Source: DATEPR01 sp036273855 (GTDB taxonomy: Bacteria; Actinomycetota; Actinomycetes; Mycobacteriales; Pseudonocardiaceae). From it: a stretch of DNA of 64,000 nucleotides. The notes beneath the pieces are model-generated. The model was not told where the DNA came from. It did not search any database and saw only the letters and a list, made by a program, of their open reading frames with translations. This document shows, one piece after another, positions 17,281-25,578 of the stretch. The translations under genes were made by a program, and so were the position numbers. The DNA lies in contig DASUGU010000101.1 of the NCBI GenBank assembly GCA_036273855.1, positions 39,282 to 103,281 of the forward strand, given 5' to 3'. Within the stretch, counting starts at the first letter, position 1; each line of letters opens with the position of its first letter.

Positions 17281-18186
17281 ATGCCCGATGTGATCCACGC
17301 GGACACCGTGGAACTGGTGCCGATCGAGTCGCTCGTCCCGTCGGAGTCGCCACGGGCGCTGGGCGAGAACGATGATCACGTGCGGGCGCTCGCCGAGGCG
17401 GACGCGGCCCTGCCACCGATACTCGTGCACCGGCCGACGATGCGGGTCGTCGACGGGCGACACCGGCTGCGGGCCGCGCACCTGCGCGGCCGGGACCGCA
17501 TCGAGGTGCGGTTCGTCGACGGCGACGACACCGACCTGTTCGTGCTGGCCGTGCGGGAGAACGTCGACCACGGCCTGCCGCTCTCCCTCGCCGAGCGCAA
17601 GGCGGCCGCGGCCCGCATCCTGCTGACCCACGGCCACTGGTCGGACCGGGCGATCGGCGCGGTGACCGGCCTCACCCACAAGACCATCTCGTCGATCCGC
17701 CGACGTTCGGGTGGTGATTCCGTCCGATCGGAGGTACGGATCGGACGCGACGGCGTCGCGCGGCCGCTCGACCCCGGCCCCGGCCGGCGGGTCGCCGAGA
17801 ACATCATCCGGAACCGTCCCGACGCGCCGCTGCGGGAGATCGCGAAGGAGGCCGGGATCGCGCTGTCCACCGCCCACGACGTGCGGCGGCGCATGACACC
17901 CGCCCAACCGGACGTGCCCGAGCAGCGGTCCATCGGCCGGCCGGACGACAAGCGGTCGCCCGCGCTCCGGGCCCTGGCGCGGGACCCCTCGCTGCGCGGT
18001 ACCGAGGCCGGTCGGATCCTGCTTCGCTGGCTGGCCGGCAGCGTGATCGGTCAGCGCGAGTGCGCACTGCTCATCGACGCCGTGCCCGGTCACTGCGCGG
18101 CGGCGGTCGCCGAACTGGCGAGGAACAACGCGGCCCGCTGGCAGCAGTTCGCCGCCGATCTACAACGGCGGGCCAAGATCAGGTAA
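17281..18186 (+). CDS. StrR-like ParB-domain transcriptional regulator
   Basis: A 301-residue protein with an N-terminal ParB/sulfiredoxin domain: IESLVPSESPRALGENDDHV, LPPILVHRPTMRVVDGRHRL and VLAVRENVDHGLPLSLAERK match almost word for word the StrR/NovG/Tei15-type activators of antibiotic clusters. An HTH follows (HWSDRAIGAVTGLTHKTISS) and a second HTH-like part later (LREIAKEAGIALSTAHDVR). ATG 17281 is chosen over the in-frame GTG at 17263, since a G-rich SD lies just before it. No biosynthetic cluster is adjacent, so the target is unknown. It lies just after the decayed hydrolase. Confidence 0.85.
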   Translation: MPDVIHADTVELVPIESLVPSESPRALGENDDHVRALAEADAALPPILVHRPTMRVVDGRHRLRAAHLRGRDRIEVRFVDGDDTDLFVLAVRENVDHGLPLSLAERKAAAARILLTHGHWSDRAIGAVTGLTHKTISSIRRRSGGDSVRSEVRIGRDGVARPLDPGPGRRVAENIIRNRPDAPLREIAKEAGIALSTAHDVRRRMTPAQPDVPEQRSIGRPDDKRSPALRALARDPSLRGTEAGRILLRWLAGSVIGQRECALLIDAVPGHCAAAVAELARNNAARWQQFAADLQRRAKIR

Positions 18187-18197
18187 CGGTGCCGGTC

Positions 18198-18491
18198 TCA
18201 CTGTGGGCCGGCGGCGTCCTCCTGCTGGCCGAGGCCGAAGCGCACATTGCCCTGCTCGTCCAGCTCGCCGGTGAGCACCTTGTCGTCCAGGTATTCGGCC
18301 GCTGCGGGGTCCAGAAAGACGCGGGCGCCGTCCTGGGTGACGACCTGGTCGCCCTCCGCCGGTCCGGGTACGAATTCGGCCTGGAGGTTGTCGGCGGAAT
18401 TGGCGATGCGCAGTCCGGCCGTGTCCCTCTCGCCGGAGCCGTCCATCACGGTGTTGACGACCTCGACGGCAGAGCGGGTCAACGTCAGCAT
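18198..18491 (-). CDS. HesB-like (A-type iron-sulfur carrier-fold) protein without cysteines
   Basis: A 97-residue protein with the HesB/IscA fold: LTLTRSAVEVVNTVM, then AGLRIANSADNLQAEFVPGP and VFLDPAAAEYLDDKVL. The three cysteines that bind Fe-S in IscA/ErpA are absent, as in the actinobacterial group annotated 'Fe-S cluster assembly protein HesB', so it probably does not carry a cluster in the classical way. It starts 95 bases downstream of the desaturase stop on the same strand. Confidence 0.7.
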   Translation of the reverse strand: MLTLTRSAVEVVNTVMDGSGERDTAGLRIANSADNLQAEFVPGPAEGDQVVTQDGARVFLDPAAAEYLDDKVLTGELDEQGNVRFGLGQQEDAAGPQ

Positions 18492-18585
18492 GACGATCCT
18501 CTCGGTCCTTGTGCCCAGCACTCCTGTCAGGGGTAGCCGTACCCCGTTCGGGCGGACCGAAACGCCGGCCGGTCGGCCGGCGGCG

Positions 18586-19524
18586 TCAGCGCGCGGCCAG
18601 CCGGGCCAGTCGCTGCGGGGTCGGCCAGCGCACGTCCCGCGCCCAGCCGAGCGATTCGAAGATCTGGATCATGCGGGCCGAGATGTCCCACTGGCCCCGG
18701 CGGACGCCGTGGCGGGCGCAGGTGGGGTCCGCATGGTGGGAGTTGTGCCACGACTCGCCGAAGGACAGGATCGCCAGCGGCCAGAAGTTCGCCGCCCGGT
18801 CCCTGGACACGAACGGGCGACCACCGACCACGTGACAGATCGAGTTGATCGACCACGTGACGTGGTGCAGCAACGAGATGCGCACCAGGCTGGCCCAGAA
18901 GAAGGCGGTCAGCGCACCCCACCACGACCACGTGGCCAGGCCGCCGATCAGCGCGGGCAGGCCGAGGCTGAGCGCCATCCACAGCGGAATCAGGCCGTCG
19001 ACCACGCGAATGTCCTTGTCGGCGACCAGGTCCGGGGCGAACCGGGCCGGGTTGGTCTTGCCGCGCTCGAAGATCCATCCCATGTGGGCGTGCCAGAGGC
19101 CCTTGGTCAGCGCGATAGCGCCGGTCCCGTAACGCCACGGCGAGTGCGGGTCACCGTCCCGATCGGAGAACGCGTGGTGGCGGCGGTGGTCGGCGACCCA
19201 TTCGGTCAAACTGCCCTGCATCGCCATGCTGCCCGCGACCGCGAGCACGATCCGCAGCGGCCGGACCGCCTTGAACGAGCCATGGGTGAACAGCCGGTGA
19301 TAACCCACCGTCACCGCCGTGCCGGTCAACAGGTAGAACCCGATGGCCACGCCGACGTTCACCCAGGTGAGACCCCATCCCCAGGCCACTGTGGCGGCAC
19401 CGGCCAGCGCGAGAAACGGCACGAGGATGAACACGTAGAGCATCCCCTGCTCAAAGGCCGTTCGTTGAGGGCCGAACATGGGCTTGGTGCCGTCGGCGCG
19501 CATCGGCGCCTCCGTGGTGGGCAT
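18586..19524 (-). CDS. Acyl-CoA/fatty-acid delta-9 desaturase
   Basis: A 312-residue membrane-bound di-iron desaturase. The three histidine boxes are intact: GYHRLFTH (HxxxxH), VADHRRHHAFSD (HxxHH) and SWHNSHHAD (HNxHH). Four TM helices occur in two pairs, around residues 28-70 and 175-215. The GSLTEWVADHRRHH and SPWRYGTGA sequences are typical of stearoyl-CoA-type enzymes. The product would be unsaturated membrane acyl chains. It is divergent from the cold-shock gene, with which it could share temperature control. Confidence 0.88.
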   Translation of the reverse strand: MPTTEAPMRADGTKPMFGPQRTAFEQGMLYVFILVPFLALAGAATVAWGWGLTWVNVGVAIGFYLLTGTAVTVGYHRLFTHGSFKAVRPLRIVLAVAGSMAMQGSLTEWVADHRRHHAFSDRDGDPHSPWRYGTGAIALTKGLWHAHMGWIFERGKTNPARFAPDLVADKDIRVVDGLIPLWMALSLGLPALIGGLATWSWWGALTAFFWASLVRISLLHHVTWSINSICHVVGGRPFVSRDRAANFWPLAILSFGESWHNSHHADPTCARHGVRRGQWDISARMIQIFESLGWARDVRWPTPQRLARLAAR

Positions 19525-19769
19525 CAGTGGGGTACTCCGAACCTGAATGGGACGTCCTGCCGGTGCGTAGCTCGCCGGTCGCGGGTCGTGACCGCTCGTG
19601 TCGACGTCGAACGCGACCCGAGGCAGACGGTCCAGGTCGCGCGACCGACTCTACTCGAACCTTGCATACCGTGGGAGGGCGCGCGAACGGCGTTGAGCCT
19701 GTAGTGTGACTGCCCGGTTGTCGGCTGACCTCAGGGTGGGGCGGGACGACGCCGCAAGGAGAGTTCAGC

Positions 19770-19973
19770 ATGGCGCAAGGCACTGTGAAGTGGTTCAACG
19801 GCGAAAAGGGCTACGGGTTCATCACCCAGGACGCCGGTGGACCGGACGTGTTCGTCCACTACTCGGAGATTCAGGGTACCGGCTTCAAGTCCCTCGATGA
19901 GGGTCAGAGGGTCGAGTACGAGGTCGGACAGGGCCAGAAGGGCCCGCAGGCCCAGGGTGTCCGGGCCGTCTGA
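19770..19973 (+). CDS. Cold-shock protein, CspA family
   Basis: A 67-residue single cold-shock domain. RNP1 is KGYGFIT and RNP2 is VFVHYSEI; the protein opens with the standard MAQGTVKWFN. It binds single-stranded nucleic acid as an RNA chaperone. A strong SD (aaggagag) lies about six bases before the ATG, as usual for highly expressed csp genes, and a long hairpin follows the stop. The loop residues after KSLDEGQRVEYEVGQGQ match actinobacterial CspA proteins. Confidence 0.93.
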   Translation: MAQGTVKWFNGEKGYGFITQDAGGPDVFVHYSEIQGTGFKSLDEGQRVEYEVGQGQKGPQAQGVRAV

Positions 19974-19986
19974 CCAGGGCGGACAC

Positions 19987-20021
19987 GGCGGTGTGCGTGC
20001 GCCACGCGCAGGCACACCGCC
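19987..20021 (+). terminator. Hairpin terminator after the cold-shock gene
   Basis: The arms ggcggtgtgc (19987-19996) and gcacaccgcc (20012-20021) pair perfectly over ten bases, with an inner pairing in the loop (gcgtgcgcc/acgcgc). It begins 14 bases after the cspA stop. No T-tract follows, which is normal for high-GC actinomycetes. Confidence 0.7.
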
Positions 20022-20256
20022 CCACGACCCTCCTACCGTGCCATTTCGGTAGTCCACAGTAGATTTCATCCCGGCATGTCGCTGACATGGACGTAGGCCG
20101 TCGATCTCGTCAGTGGGCACCAGGCCGACGCAGGCGTCCCGGCGTGCGCTCAGCAGCTCGGTGACCCCTCGGCCCAGGCGCAGCGCCGCCGGTCGCGCCG
20201 CGCGCGAACCTCCCGGAAGAACAGCACCCCACCAGGCGTTATACGTCGTGGAGGTG

Positions 20257-20739
20257 GTGACGACGACCGAGGCGACGCACTGTATCGAGTGCCATGACGA
20301 ACTGCCCGCGGAGCGGGCCGAACTGGGCTACACCTACTGCACCAAGGACGCGTGCCAGAAGAAGCACTACCGGGGGATGCGCGTCACCGTGTTGGGCACC
20401 AACAAGGGCGCCGAGGTCGTGGTGACCGGCGACGCCGACGAGGTCCGGCGCCGCGGCGAGGCTGGCGAACTGACCACCAGGGACACCGGCCTGGGCCTGG
20501 ACTACCGGTCGACCGGCCACACCGAAGCCGCACGCCCCCAGCCGCGGCCCGCACAGCCGGCCCGGCGCCCGGCGACCCGGCGACCGTGGACACCGGAGCA
20601 GGAGAAACTGGTGCGGCTCTACCACGACATGGGCCTGGACCCGGGCCGCATCGCCGAGCGCGCCCGGCAGACGGCGCCACGGCTGGGCATCACCCAGCGC
20701 CTCGCCGTGCAGATCCTGTCCGCACCGCCGCGCAGGTGA
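20257..20739 (+). CDS. Putative zinc-ribbon/HTH small protein
   Basis: About 160 residues. The N terminus carries a likely zinc site: CIECHDELPAERAELGYTYC and then CQKKHY (CxxC...CxxxxC plus His). The middle is proline-rich (PQPRPAQPARRP). The C-terminal part (WTPEQEKLVRLYHDMGLDPG) looks like a small helical or HTH unit. The start is uncertain: GTG codons occur at 20248, 20254 and 20257, and a possible -10 (tatacg) just upstream would make the message nearly leaderless. The last 50 bases overlap the convergent transporter gene. Function not recognised. Confidence 0.55.
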   Translation: MTTTEATHCIECHDELPAERAELGYTYCTKDACQKKHYRGMRVTVLGTNKGAEVVVTGDADEVRRRGEAGELTTRDTGLGLDYRSTGHTEAARPQPRPAQPARRPATRRPWTPEQEKLVRLYHDMGLDPGRIAERARQTAPRLGITQRLAVQILSAPPRR

Positions 20740-21667
20740 CGGGGTCGGCCGTCGGGCGGCGGCTGGTGAGCTGCACGATCACCGCCCCGGTCAGCAGCAC
20801 GGCACCGCCGATGACCTGCACCACCGACAATGCCTGGCCGAGCAGCACCCAGGCCAGCACGATCGCCACGACGGGCTCCCCCAGCGACAGCACACTGACC
20901 ACCGAGGACGGCAGGTGCCGCAGGGACGCCATGCCGGCGAGGTAGGCCACGACGGTGGCGACGAAGGCGACCGCGAGCAGCAACAGCCACACCGGGGGCC
21001 GCCACGGTCCGAACGCCGTGCCGTGGAACACCACGGTGCCGGGCAGTGACCACACCGGCGCCACGGCGGTCACCGCGGCCACGCCGATGAGCAGGCCCCA
21101 CGTCGTGATGCCGACCGGGTCACCGGCCGCGACGCTGCGCTCGCCGAGCAGGAAGTAGGCCGCCGAGCACACGGCGGTGGCCAGGCCGGCGAGCACCCCG
21201 ACGGCGTCCAGCGACAGCCCGTCCCACATCTGGGCGACCAGCACCAGACCCGCGACCGCCAGCCCCACGCCCAGCCACACCCGCCGCCGCAGCCGGGTGC
21301 CCCGGACGAACCGCACCCACAGCGTCACCAGCACCGGCGACAGGTACTCCAGCAGGAGCGCGACACCGACCGGCAGCCGGGCCACCGAGACGTAGGACAG
21401 CAGTTGCACCGCCGCGACGCCGACCAGCCCGTAGGCCGCCAGGGTCGGCAGCTCCCGCCGACGCACCCGCAACGCCCTGGGCCGGAAGATCGCCGTGCCG
21501 ACCAGCAGGATCACCGCACCGAGGCAGATCCGGGCGCTGGCCACCTGTGCCGGCGACAACCCGGCGTCGATCACCGCCCTGGCGAGCACGCCGGACGTGC
21601 CGAAGCACCCCGCCGAGAACACGATCAACACCGTGCCCCGAGCGGGCGAGATCCCCTGATCGGTCAC
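20690..21667 (-). CDS. EamA/DMT-family transporter
   Basis: A ten-TM drug/metabolite transporter built from two EamA repeats. The first repeat starts FSAGCFGTSGVLARAVIDAG with the family's conserved small-residue TM1, and the second holds LGLATAVCSAAYFLLGERSV-type sequence, then SLGEPVVAIVLAWVLLGQ, the hallmark of the last TMs. It probably exports metabolites or amino acids. The frame remains open to 21742, but a GTG at 21667 (VTDQGISPARG) immediately before TM1 fits better. Its C-terminal tail overlaps the end of the zinc-ribbon gene. Confidence 0.8.
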   Translation of the reverse strand: MTDQGISPARGTVLIVFSAGCFGTSGVLARAVIDAGLSPAQVASARICLGAVILLVGTAIFRPRALRVRRRELPTLAAYGLVGVAAVQLLSYVSVARLPVGVALLLEYLSPVLVTLWVRFVRGTRLRRRVWLGVGLAVAGLVLVAQMWDGLSLDAVGVLAGLATAVCSAAYFLLGERSVAAGDPVGITTWGLLIGVAAVTAVAPVWSLPGTVVFHGTAFGPWRPPVWLLLLAVAFVATVVAYLAGMASLRHLPSSVVSVLSLGEPVVAIVLAWVLLGQALSVVQVIGGAVLLTGAVIVQLTSRRPTADPVTCAAVRTGSARRGAG

Positions 21668-21762
21668 CGCGCCCACTGTGCCATCCGGTTCCGACGGGCC
21701 GCACCGTGAGCCGACACGGTCGGCGATCGGCGGCGGGCTCAACGAAGCCGACCACTGACGAT

Positions 21763-22452
21763 CTACTTGTCCGGAGCCGCCAGCGCCACGGCGGCCATCT
21801 TCTTCAACGATGCTGCGGTCCAGGGACCGCCGTCCGGCTCTGCCTCCGCGGCGACCACTGTCGATCCGACAAGTTCAGACTTGTAGTACAGGCCGGTGAA
21901 CGTGATACCGGCCCGCTCGAGGACGTCTGCTCCGAGGGGCGTGATATCACCGCTTGCGGGGCGATCAAGCAGATGCTTGAAATCGATCGCCTCAGTCCTG
22001 TTGTACATAGTGACCTTCACGAGCGACACCACAGCGGTGTGTCCGGAGATGTCTTCACCCGCGAAGATGTATCGACGCAGGGATCGACAAGGTACCTGGG
22101 CGAGAAACAGCTGGACGTGGCCATGGGAGGCGATCACGCAGGATGCGTCGGCCTTGGCGGCATGCTCGACGTACTTCTCACCTTTCCGTTCCCAGGACTC
22201 GGTGCTATCCCTGCCCTTCTGACCGCCCGAGTCCTCGCCAATTGAAATATCGGGCAGCGACGGCAACGACGCGCCACTGGCGCCTACACCAACCAGCGCC
22301 GTTCCTGAGCTAATGGCCACGACGGCTCCAACGGTGATGGCAGCACCCACTGAGAAGCGCCCACCAGAACTCGCCTTCCCCTGGCGATCTTGCGCATACC
22401 CCCGTACCGACTGGCCATTTGCACGGGTGTATCCCCTCACATCTGTGCGCAC
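21763..22452 (-). CDS. Hypothetical single-pass membrane protein with GYTR-type N-terminal repeat
   Basis: A 229-residue protein that I cannot assign. The N terminus contains a doubled motif, VRGYTRANGQ then VRGYAQDRQ, like short repeats seen in proteins of actinomycete plasmids and mobile regions. One TM follows at about residues 34-60 (FSVGAAITVGAVVAISSG). The rest is a soluble domain with CVIASHGHVQLFLAQVPCRS and LYYKSELVGSTVVAAEAEPD. Base composition is visibly less GC-rich than the neighbouring genes, which suggests recent acquisition. Confidence 0.6.
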   Translation of the reverse strand: MRTDVRGYTRANGQSVRGYAQDRQGKASSGGRFSVGAAITVGAVVAISSGTALVGVGASGASLPSLPDISIGEDSGGQKGRDSTESWERKGEKYVEHAAKADASCVIASHGHVQLFLAQVPCRSLRRYIFAGEDISGHTAVVSLVKVTMYNRTEAIDFKHLLDRPASGDITPLGADVLERAGITFTGLYYKSELVGSTVVAAEAEPDGGPWTAASLKKMAAVALAAPDK

Positions 22453-22650
22453 GCGACTTCCTTCTTGATCAATTAGTTGAGCCGATGCGTGATGCTAACG
22501 ACAGGCACCGACAGACCACCGAAGCACGCGTGCGAAAAATTAATATTGGCACCGATTCCGTTGCCGGGCGGAATTCGGTCATCAATGCGGGCGCGGCGAC
22601 GGTTGCCGCGGAGCCGTCGTCGCGCAGCACCCTGCGGCATGATGGGGATC

Positions 22651-23781
22651 ATGGCGGGACGGGCTGTGGTGGTGGGAGGCGGGATCGCGGGGTTGGCGGC
22701 CGCTGTGGGGTTGGGGCGGCGGGGATGGCGGGTGACGGTGTTGGAGCGGCGGTCGGAGCTGTCCGAGATCGGGGCCGGGCTTACCTTGTGGCCCAATGCT
22801 TTGCGGGCGTTGGATGCGCTCGGTCTCGGGCCGACGATTCGCGGCATCGGCTTGGTGGAGAGCGCGTTCGGGATCCGCGACAGCACAGGTCGGTGGCTCA
22901 GTCGCACCGACAGCGCCGCGATGACGACGCGGTTCGGCGACGGGATGGTCGTGCTGGAACGCCCGCAACTGCTGGCAGTACTACGCGACGCCTGCACCGA
23001 CGTGGACATCCGCACCACGGCCGACGTCGACACCGTGAGTGCCGACGGCACCGTGACCACCAGGTCCGGCGACACGGTCACCGGTGACGTGGTGATCGGC
23101 GCGGACGGGCTGTGGAGCACCGTGCGGCGAAAGCTGTGGCCGGACAGCACGATCCGGCCGACCGGTGCCCTGGCCGCCCGGCTGATCGGCGACATCGGCC
23201 AACGGATCGGCGACGGCGGCGAGACCTGGGGACAGGGCGACTACGCCGGCATGGTGCCGCTGCCGGACGGCCGGATCTACGCCTACCTGGTGGTCCCGAC
23301 CGCGGCGGGCTCCCCCACCGAGCCGACCGAGGCACTGCCCTGGTGGCAGCGGCGCTTCGCCGGCTGGCACCAGCCGCTGCCGCAACTGCTCGCGAACCCG
23401 GAACAGTTGCTGCTCAACGAACTCTTCGACCTCGCCCCACTACCGAGCCTGGTGCACGGCCGGATCGCGCTGGTCGGCGACGCCGGCCACGCCATCACGC
23501 CCAACCTGGGCCAGGGCGCCTGCCAGGCCCTTGAGGACGCCGTCGAACTGGCCGCCTGCCTGGATCCCGGTGCCGGAGCACCACGGCTCGACCGCTATGA
23601 CGAGCGTCGTCGACGCCGGGTACACCTGCTCGCCAGGCAGTCCCGCGCCGCGGGTGTCGCCGCGGGCTGGCACGCGCGGCCACTCGTCCTGGCCAGGAAC
23701 GCGCTGGTCAGGATGCTGCCGGACACCCTGTTGCTGCGGAATTTCGACGCGGCCGTCGACTGGCGGCCGCCGACGGTGTGA
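22651..23781 (+). CDS. FAD-dependent monooxygenase (class A)
   Basis: A 376-residue flavoprotein hydroxylase. The dinucleotide motif VVVGGGIAGLAAAVGLGRRG is at the N terminus, followed by ERR at the end of strand 2, the DG motif in VVIGADGLWSTVR and the GD motif in ALVGDAGHAITPNLGQGA, all intact. Family members hydroxylate aromatic rings (salicylate, kynurenine, polyketides). The ATG at 22651 is preferred over upstream Met codons at 22639/22642, because the flavin motif begins three residues after it. Its stop directly abuts the stop of the convergent VOC gene. Confidence 0.86.
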   Translation: MAGRAVVVGGGIAGLAAAVGLGRRGWRVTVLERRSELSEIGAGLTLWPNALRALDALGLGPTIRGIGLVESAFGIRDSTGRWLSRTDSAAMTTRFGDGMVVLERPQLLAVLRDACTDVDIRTTADVDTVSADGTVTTRSGDTVTGDVVIGADGLWSTVRRKLWPDSTIRPTGALAARLIGDIGQRIGDGGETWGQGDYAGMVPLPDGRIYAYLVVPTAAGSPTEPTEALPWWQRRFAGWHQPLPQLLANPEQLLLNELFDLAPLPSLVHGRIALVGDAGHAITPNLGQGACQALEDAVELAACLDPGAGAPRLDRYDERRRRRVHLLARQSRAAGVAAGWHARPLVLARNALVRMLPDTLLLRNFDAAVDWRPPTV

Positions 23782-24168
23782 CTACGAACCGCTGCCGTAC
23801 GGGCGGGTGATGATCTCCATGTTGTGCCCGTCCGGGTCCGGGAAGTACACGCCGTTGCCGCCGTCGTTGTGGTTGATCTCGTTCGGCCGCTGGTGGAACG
23901 GGTCGGCGTAGTAGGTGATGCCGGCCTGCTGGATGCGGGCGAAGGCCGCGTCGAACTCCTCGTCGGAGACCAGGAACGCGTAGTGCTGGCCGACGATCGG
24001 CCCGTCACCTGCCGTGGCGAAGTCCAGGGTGACGCCGTTGCTGGTGGCCACCGGCAGGAACGGACCGAACTCCGGTTCCACCGTCAGGCCCAGGATGTGT
24101 GCCAGGAACTCGGCGGATTCCCGCCTGTCCCGCGAGTTGACGATCGTGTGGTTGAGCTCGACCGGCAT
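23782..24168 (-). CDS. VOC-family protein (bleomycin resistance/glyoxalase-like)
   Basis: A 128-residue VOC-fold protein. Metal-ligand positions are visible in LNHTIVNSRDRRESAEFLAH (His), VGQHYAFLVSDEEFD (His) and VYFPDPDGHNMEIITRP (Glu). Members include small dioxygenases and drug-sequestering proteins; the substrate is unknown. It is convergent and stop-to-stop with the monooxygenase. The Met at 24168 is chosen since upstream residues are not conserved in character. Confidence 0.8.
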   Translation of the reverse strand: MPVELNHTIVNSRDRRESAEFLAHILGLTVEPEFGPFLPVATSNGVTLDFATAGDGPIVGQHYAFLVSDEEFDAAFARIQQAGITYYADPFHQRPNEINHNDGGNGVYFPDPDGHNMEIITRPYGSGS

Positions 24169-24228
24169 GGTGCAACGCCTCCCTCGCACAGTGCTCTCCC
24201 TCGATGCTAACCGCGGGTAGCCGGGCCC

Positions 24229-24918
24229 TCATCCGCCGGACGCGGGCGGGGCGAACACCTGGATGGCGCCGTCGACCTCCCTGGCCTCGATCCGCGGCAG
24301 CGGTTGCAGCGGTACCCGCAGGCGGTGTTCCACGACGGCACCGGTGACCGAGAACGTCGCACCGTGACACGGACAGTTCAGCGTCCGAGCGGGCGCGTCC
24401 AGGTCCAGTTGGCAGCCCAGGTGCGTGCAGACCCCGGACACCGCGCGGACCTGGTCGTGGGTGCGGGTGACGAAGCCGGTGACGGTGCCGACGTCGAACC
24501 GGATCGCCGAGCCCTCGGGCAGGTCGGCGGCCTGGGCGACGGTGGTCCACACGCCGTCGTCCGGGGTGAGCTGCTGGGCCGGTTCCGGCGTGCCGGGCGT
24601 GCGCTCGGCAGGCGCGGTCAGCACGTGGTCCAGCCCGGCGCCGACCGCCGCGGACGCGGCCGCCGTCACGCCCAGCCGCACGATCATCGTGCGCCTGCCC
24701 AGCGGGACCTGGGCCGGTCCGTCGCCCAGCTCGGCGGCGAGCCGCCGGTGCAGCGACGACACGAACTCCTCGCGCACCGAGTCGGCACCCACCCGCGCCG
24801 AGCGCAGCAGGATCGCCGTGCGCAGTTCGGCGTCCGACGCCGGATCGACGCGCAGCCGCCCGTTCCGGCGCTGGTGCAACAGGTTCTCCACGAACCGCCG
24901 TGCTCCGAACATGCTCAC
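24229..24918 (-). CDS. Membrane-anchored Rieske 2Fe-2S protein paired with a sigma factor
   Basis: A 229-residue protein in three parts. Residues 1-78 are cytoplasmic and helical (FVENLLHQRRNGRLRVDPAS, then EFVSSLHRRLAAELGD), resembling the helical region of membrane anti-sigma factors. A TM follows at about 80-101 (IVRLGVTAAASAAVGAGLD). Residues about 125-229 are a Rieske domain with both cluster motifs, CTHLGC and CPCHG, intact. Its ATG overlaps the sigma gene stop (ATGA), so the pair is translationally coupled. I infer a redox-responsive anti-sigma role; an ordinary electron carrier is the alternative. Confidence 0.8.
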   Translation of the reverse strand: MSMFGARRFVENLLHQRRNGRLRVDPASDAELRTAILLRSARVGADSVREEFVSSLHRRLAAELGDGPAQVPLGRRTMIVRLGVTAAASAAVGAGLDHVLTAPAERTPGTPEPAQQLTPDDGVWTTVAQAADLPEGSAIRFDVGTVTGFVTRTHDQVRAVSGVCTHLGCQLDLDAPARTLNCPCHGATFSVTGAVVEHRLRVPLQPLPRIEAREVDGAIQVFAPPASGG

Positions 24919-25418
24919 ACCCCGATCCGCTCGGCGATCTTGGCTGGCGCCTTGAGGGCCCGGTGCTGCAACACCTTCACGTTGCCCACCGTGACGCCCA
25001 TCGCGCCTGCCGCGTCCTTCAGCGAATGGCCGAGGAGATAGCGCAGGCGCAACACCGCTCGGTAGTTCTCCGGTAGTTCGGCGAGTATCCGCTCCGCGTC
25101 AGCCAGTCGATCAAGTCCCCCGGCGCCGTCGCCGGCTTCCGGCTCGGCCAGGTTCTCGTCCAGGGTGGTGAGTTCCCGCCCCAGGGTGCGCCGCCAGTGG
25201 TCGGCCAGGACCGTGCGCGCGGTCGCGACCAGGTACGACCGGACCTCCCGCACCGATGCCGAGGTCCGCAGCGGACCCAGCGCCGCGAGGAACACCTCCG
25301 TGGTCAGGTCCTCGGCGTCGGGCCGGCTGCCCACCTTGGCGAACAGCATCCGGTAGACCCACCCGACGTTGTCCCGGTAGATCGCCTCCCAGTTCGGGTA
25401 GACCTCAGCGCCGACCAT
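24915..25418 (-). CDS. ECF-type RNA polymerase sigma factor
   Basis: A 167-residue sigma-70 family protein with only regions 2 and 4. Region 2 is YPNWEAIYRDNVGWVYRMLF with SRPDAEDLTTEVFLAAL (the -10-binding helix), and region 4 is LPENYRAVLRLRYLLGHSLK with the HTH AAGAMGVTVGNVKVLQHRAL. The Met at 25418 is preferred, because preceding residues are arginine-rich and not sigma-like. The gene is the first of a two-gene operon with the Rieske protein. Confidence 0.87.
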   Translation of the reverse strand: MVGAEVYPNWEAIYRDNVGWVYRMLFAKVGSRPDAEDLTTEVFLAALGPLRTSASVREVRSYLVATARTVLADHWRRTLGRELTTLDENLAEPEAGDGAGGLDRLADAERILAELPENYRAVLRLRYLLGHSLKDAAGAMGVTVGNVKVLQHRALKAPAKIAERIGV

Positions 25419-25529
25419 CCGCAGGCGGGGCGGGTCGGCTGCCCGCCGTCCGGCCTGTTCGTCCGCTCTCCCGCGTCCCGCCCACACACCTACCCATACG
25501 TGGGCGGGTTACACCCGGCCTGAACACGT

Positions 25530-25561
25530 CTCGGCCCGGCCGCGACGGCGGCCGGGCCGAG
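25530..25561 (-). terminator. GC-rich hairpin terminator
   Basis: Arms ctcggcccggccg (25530-25542) and cggccgggccgag (25549-25561) form a perfect 13-bp stem with a six-base loop. On the minus strand it starts 17 bases after the stop of the secreted-protein gene at 25579, so it most likely ends that transcript before the sigma operon. Confidence 0.75.
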
Positions 25562-25578
25562 TCCCCCTCATGCGGCGG

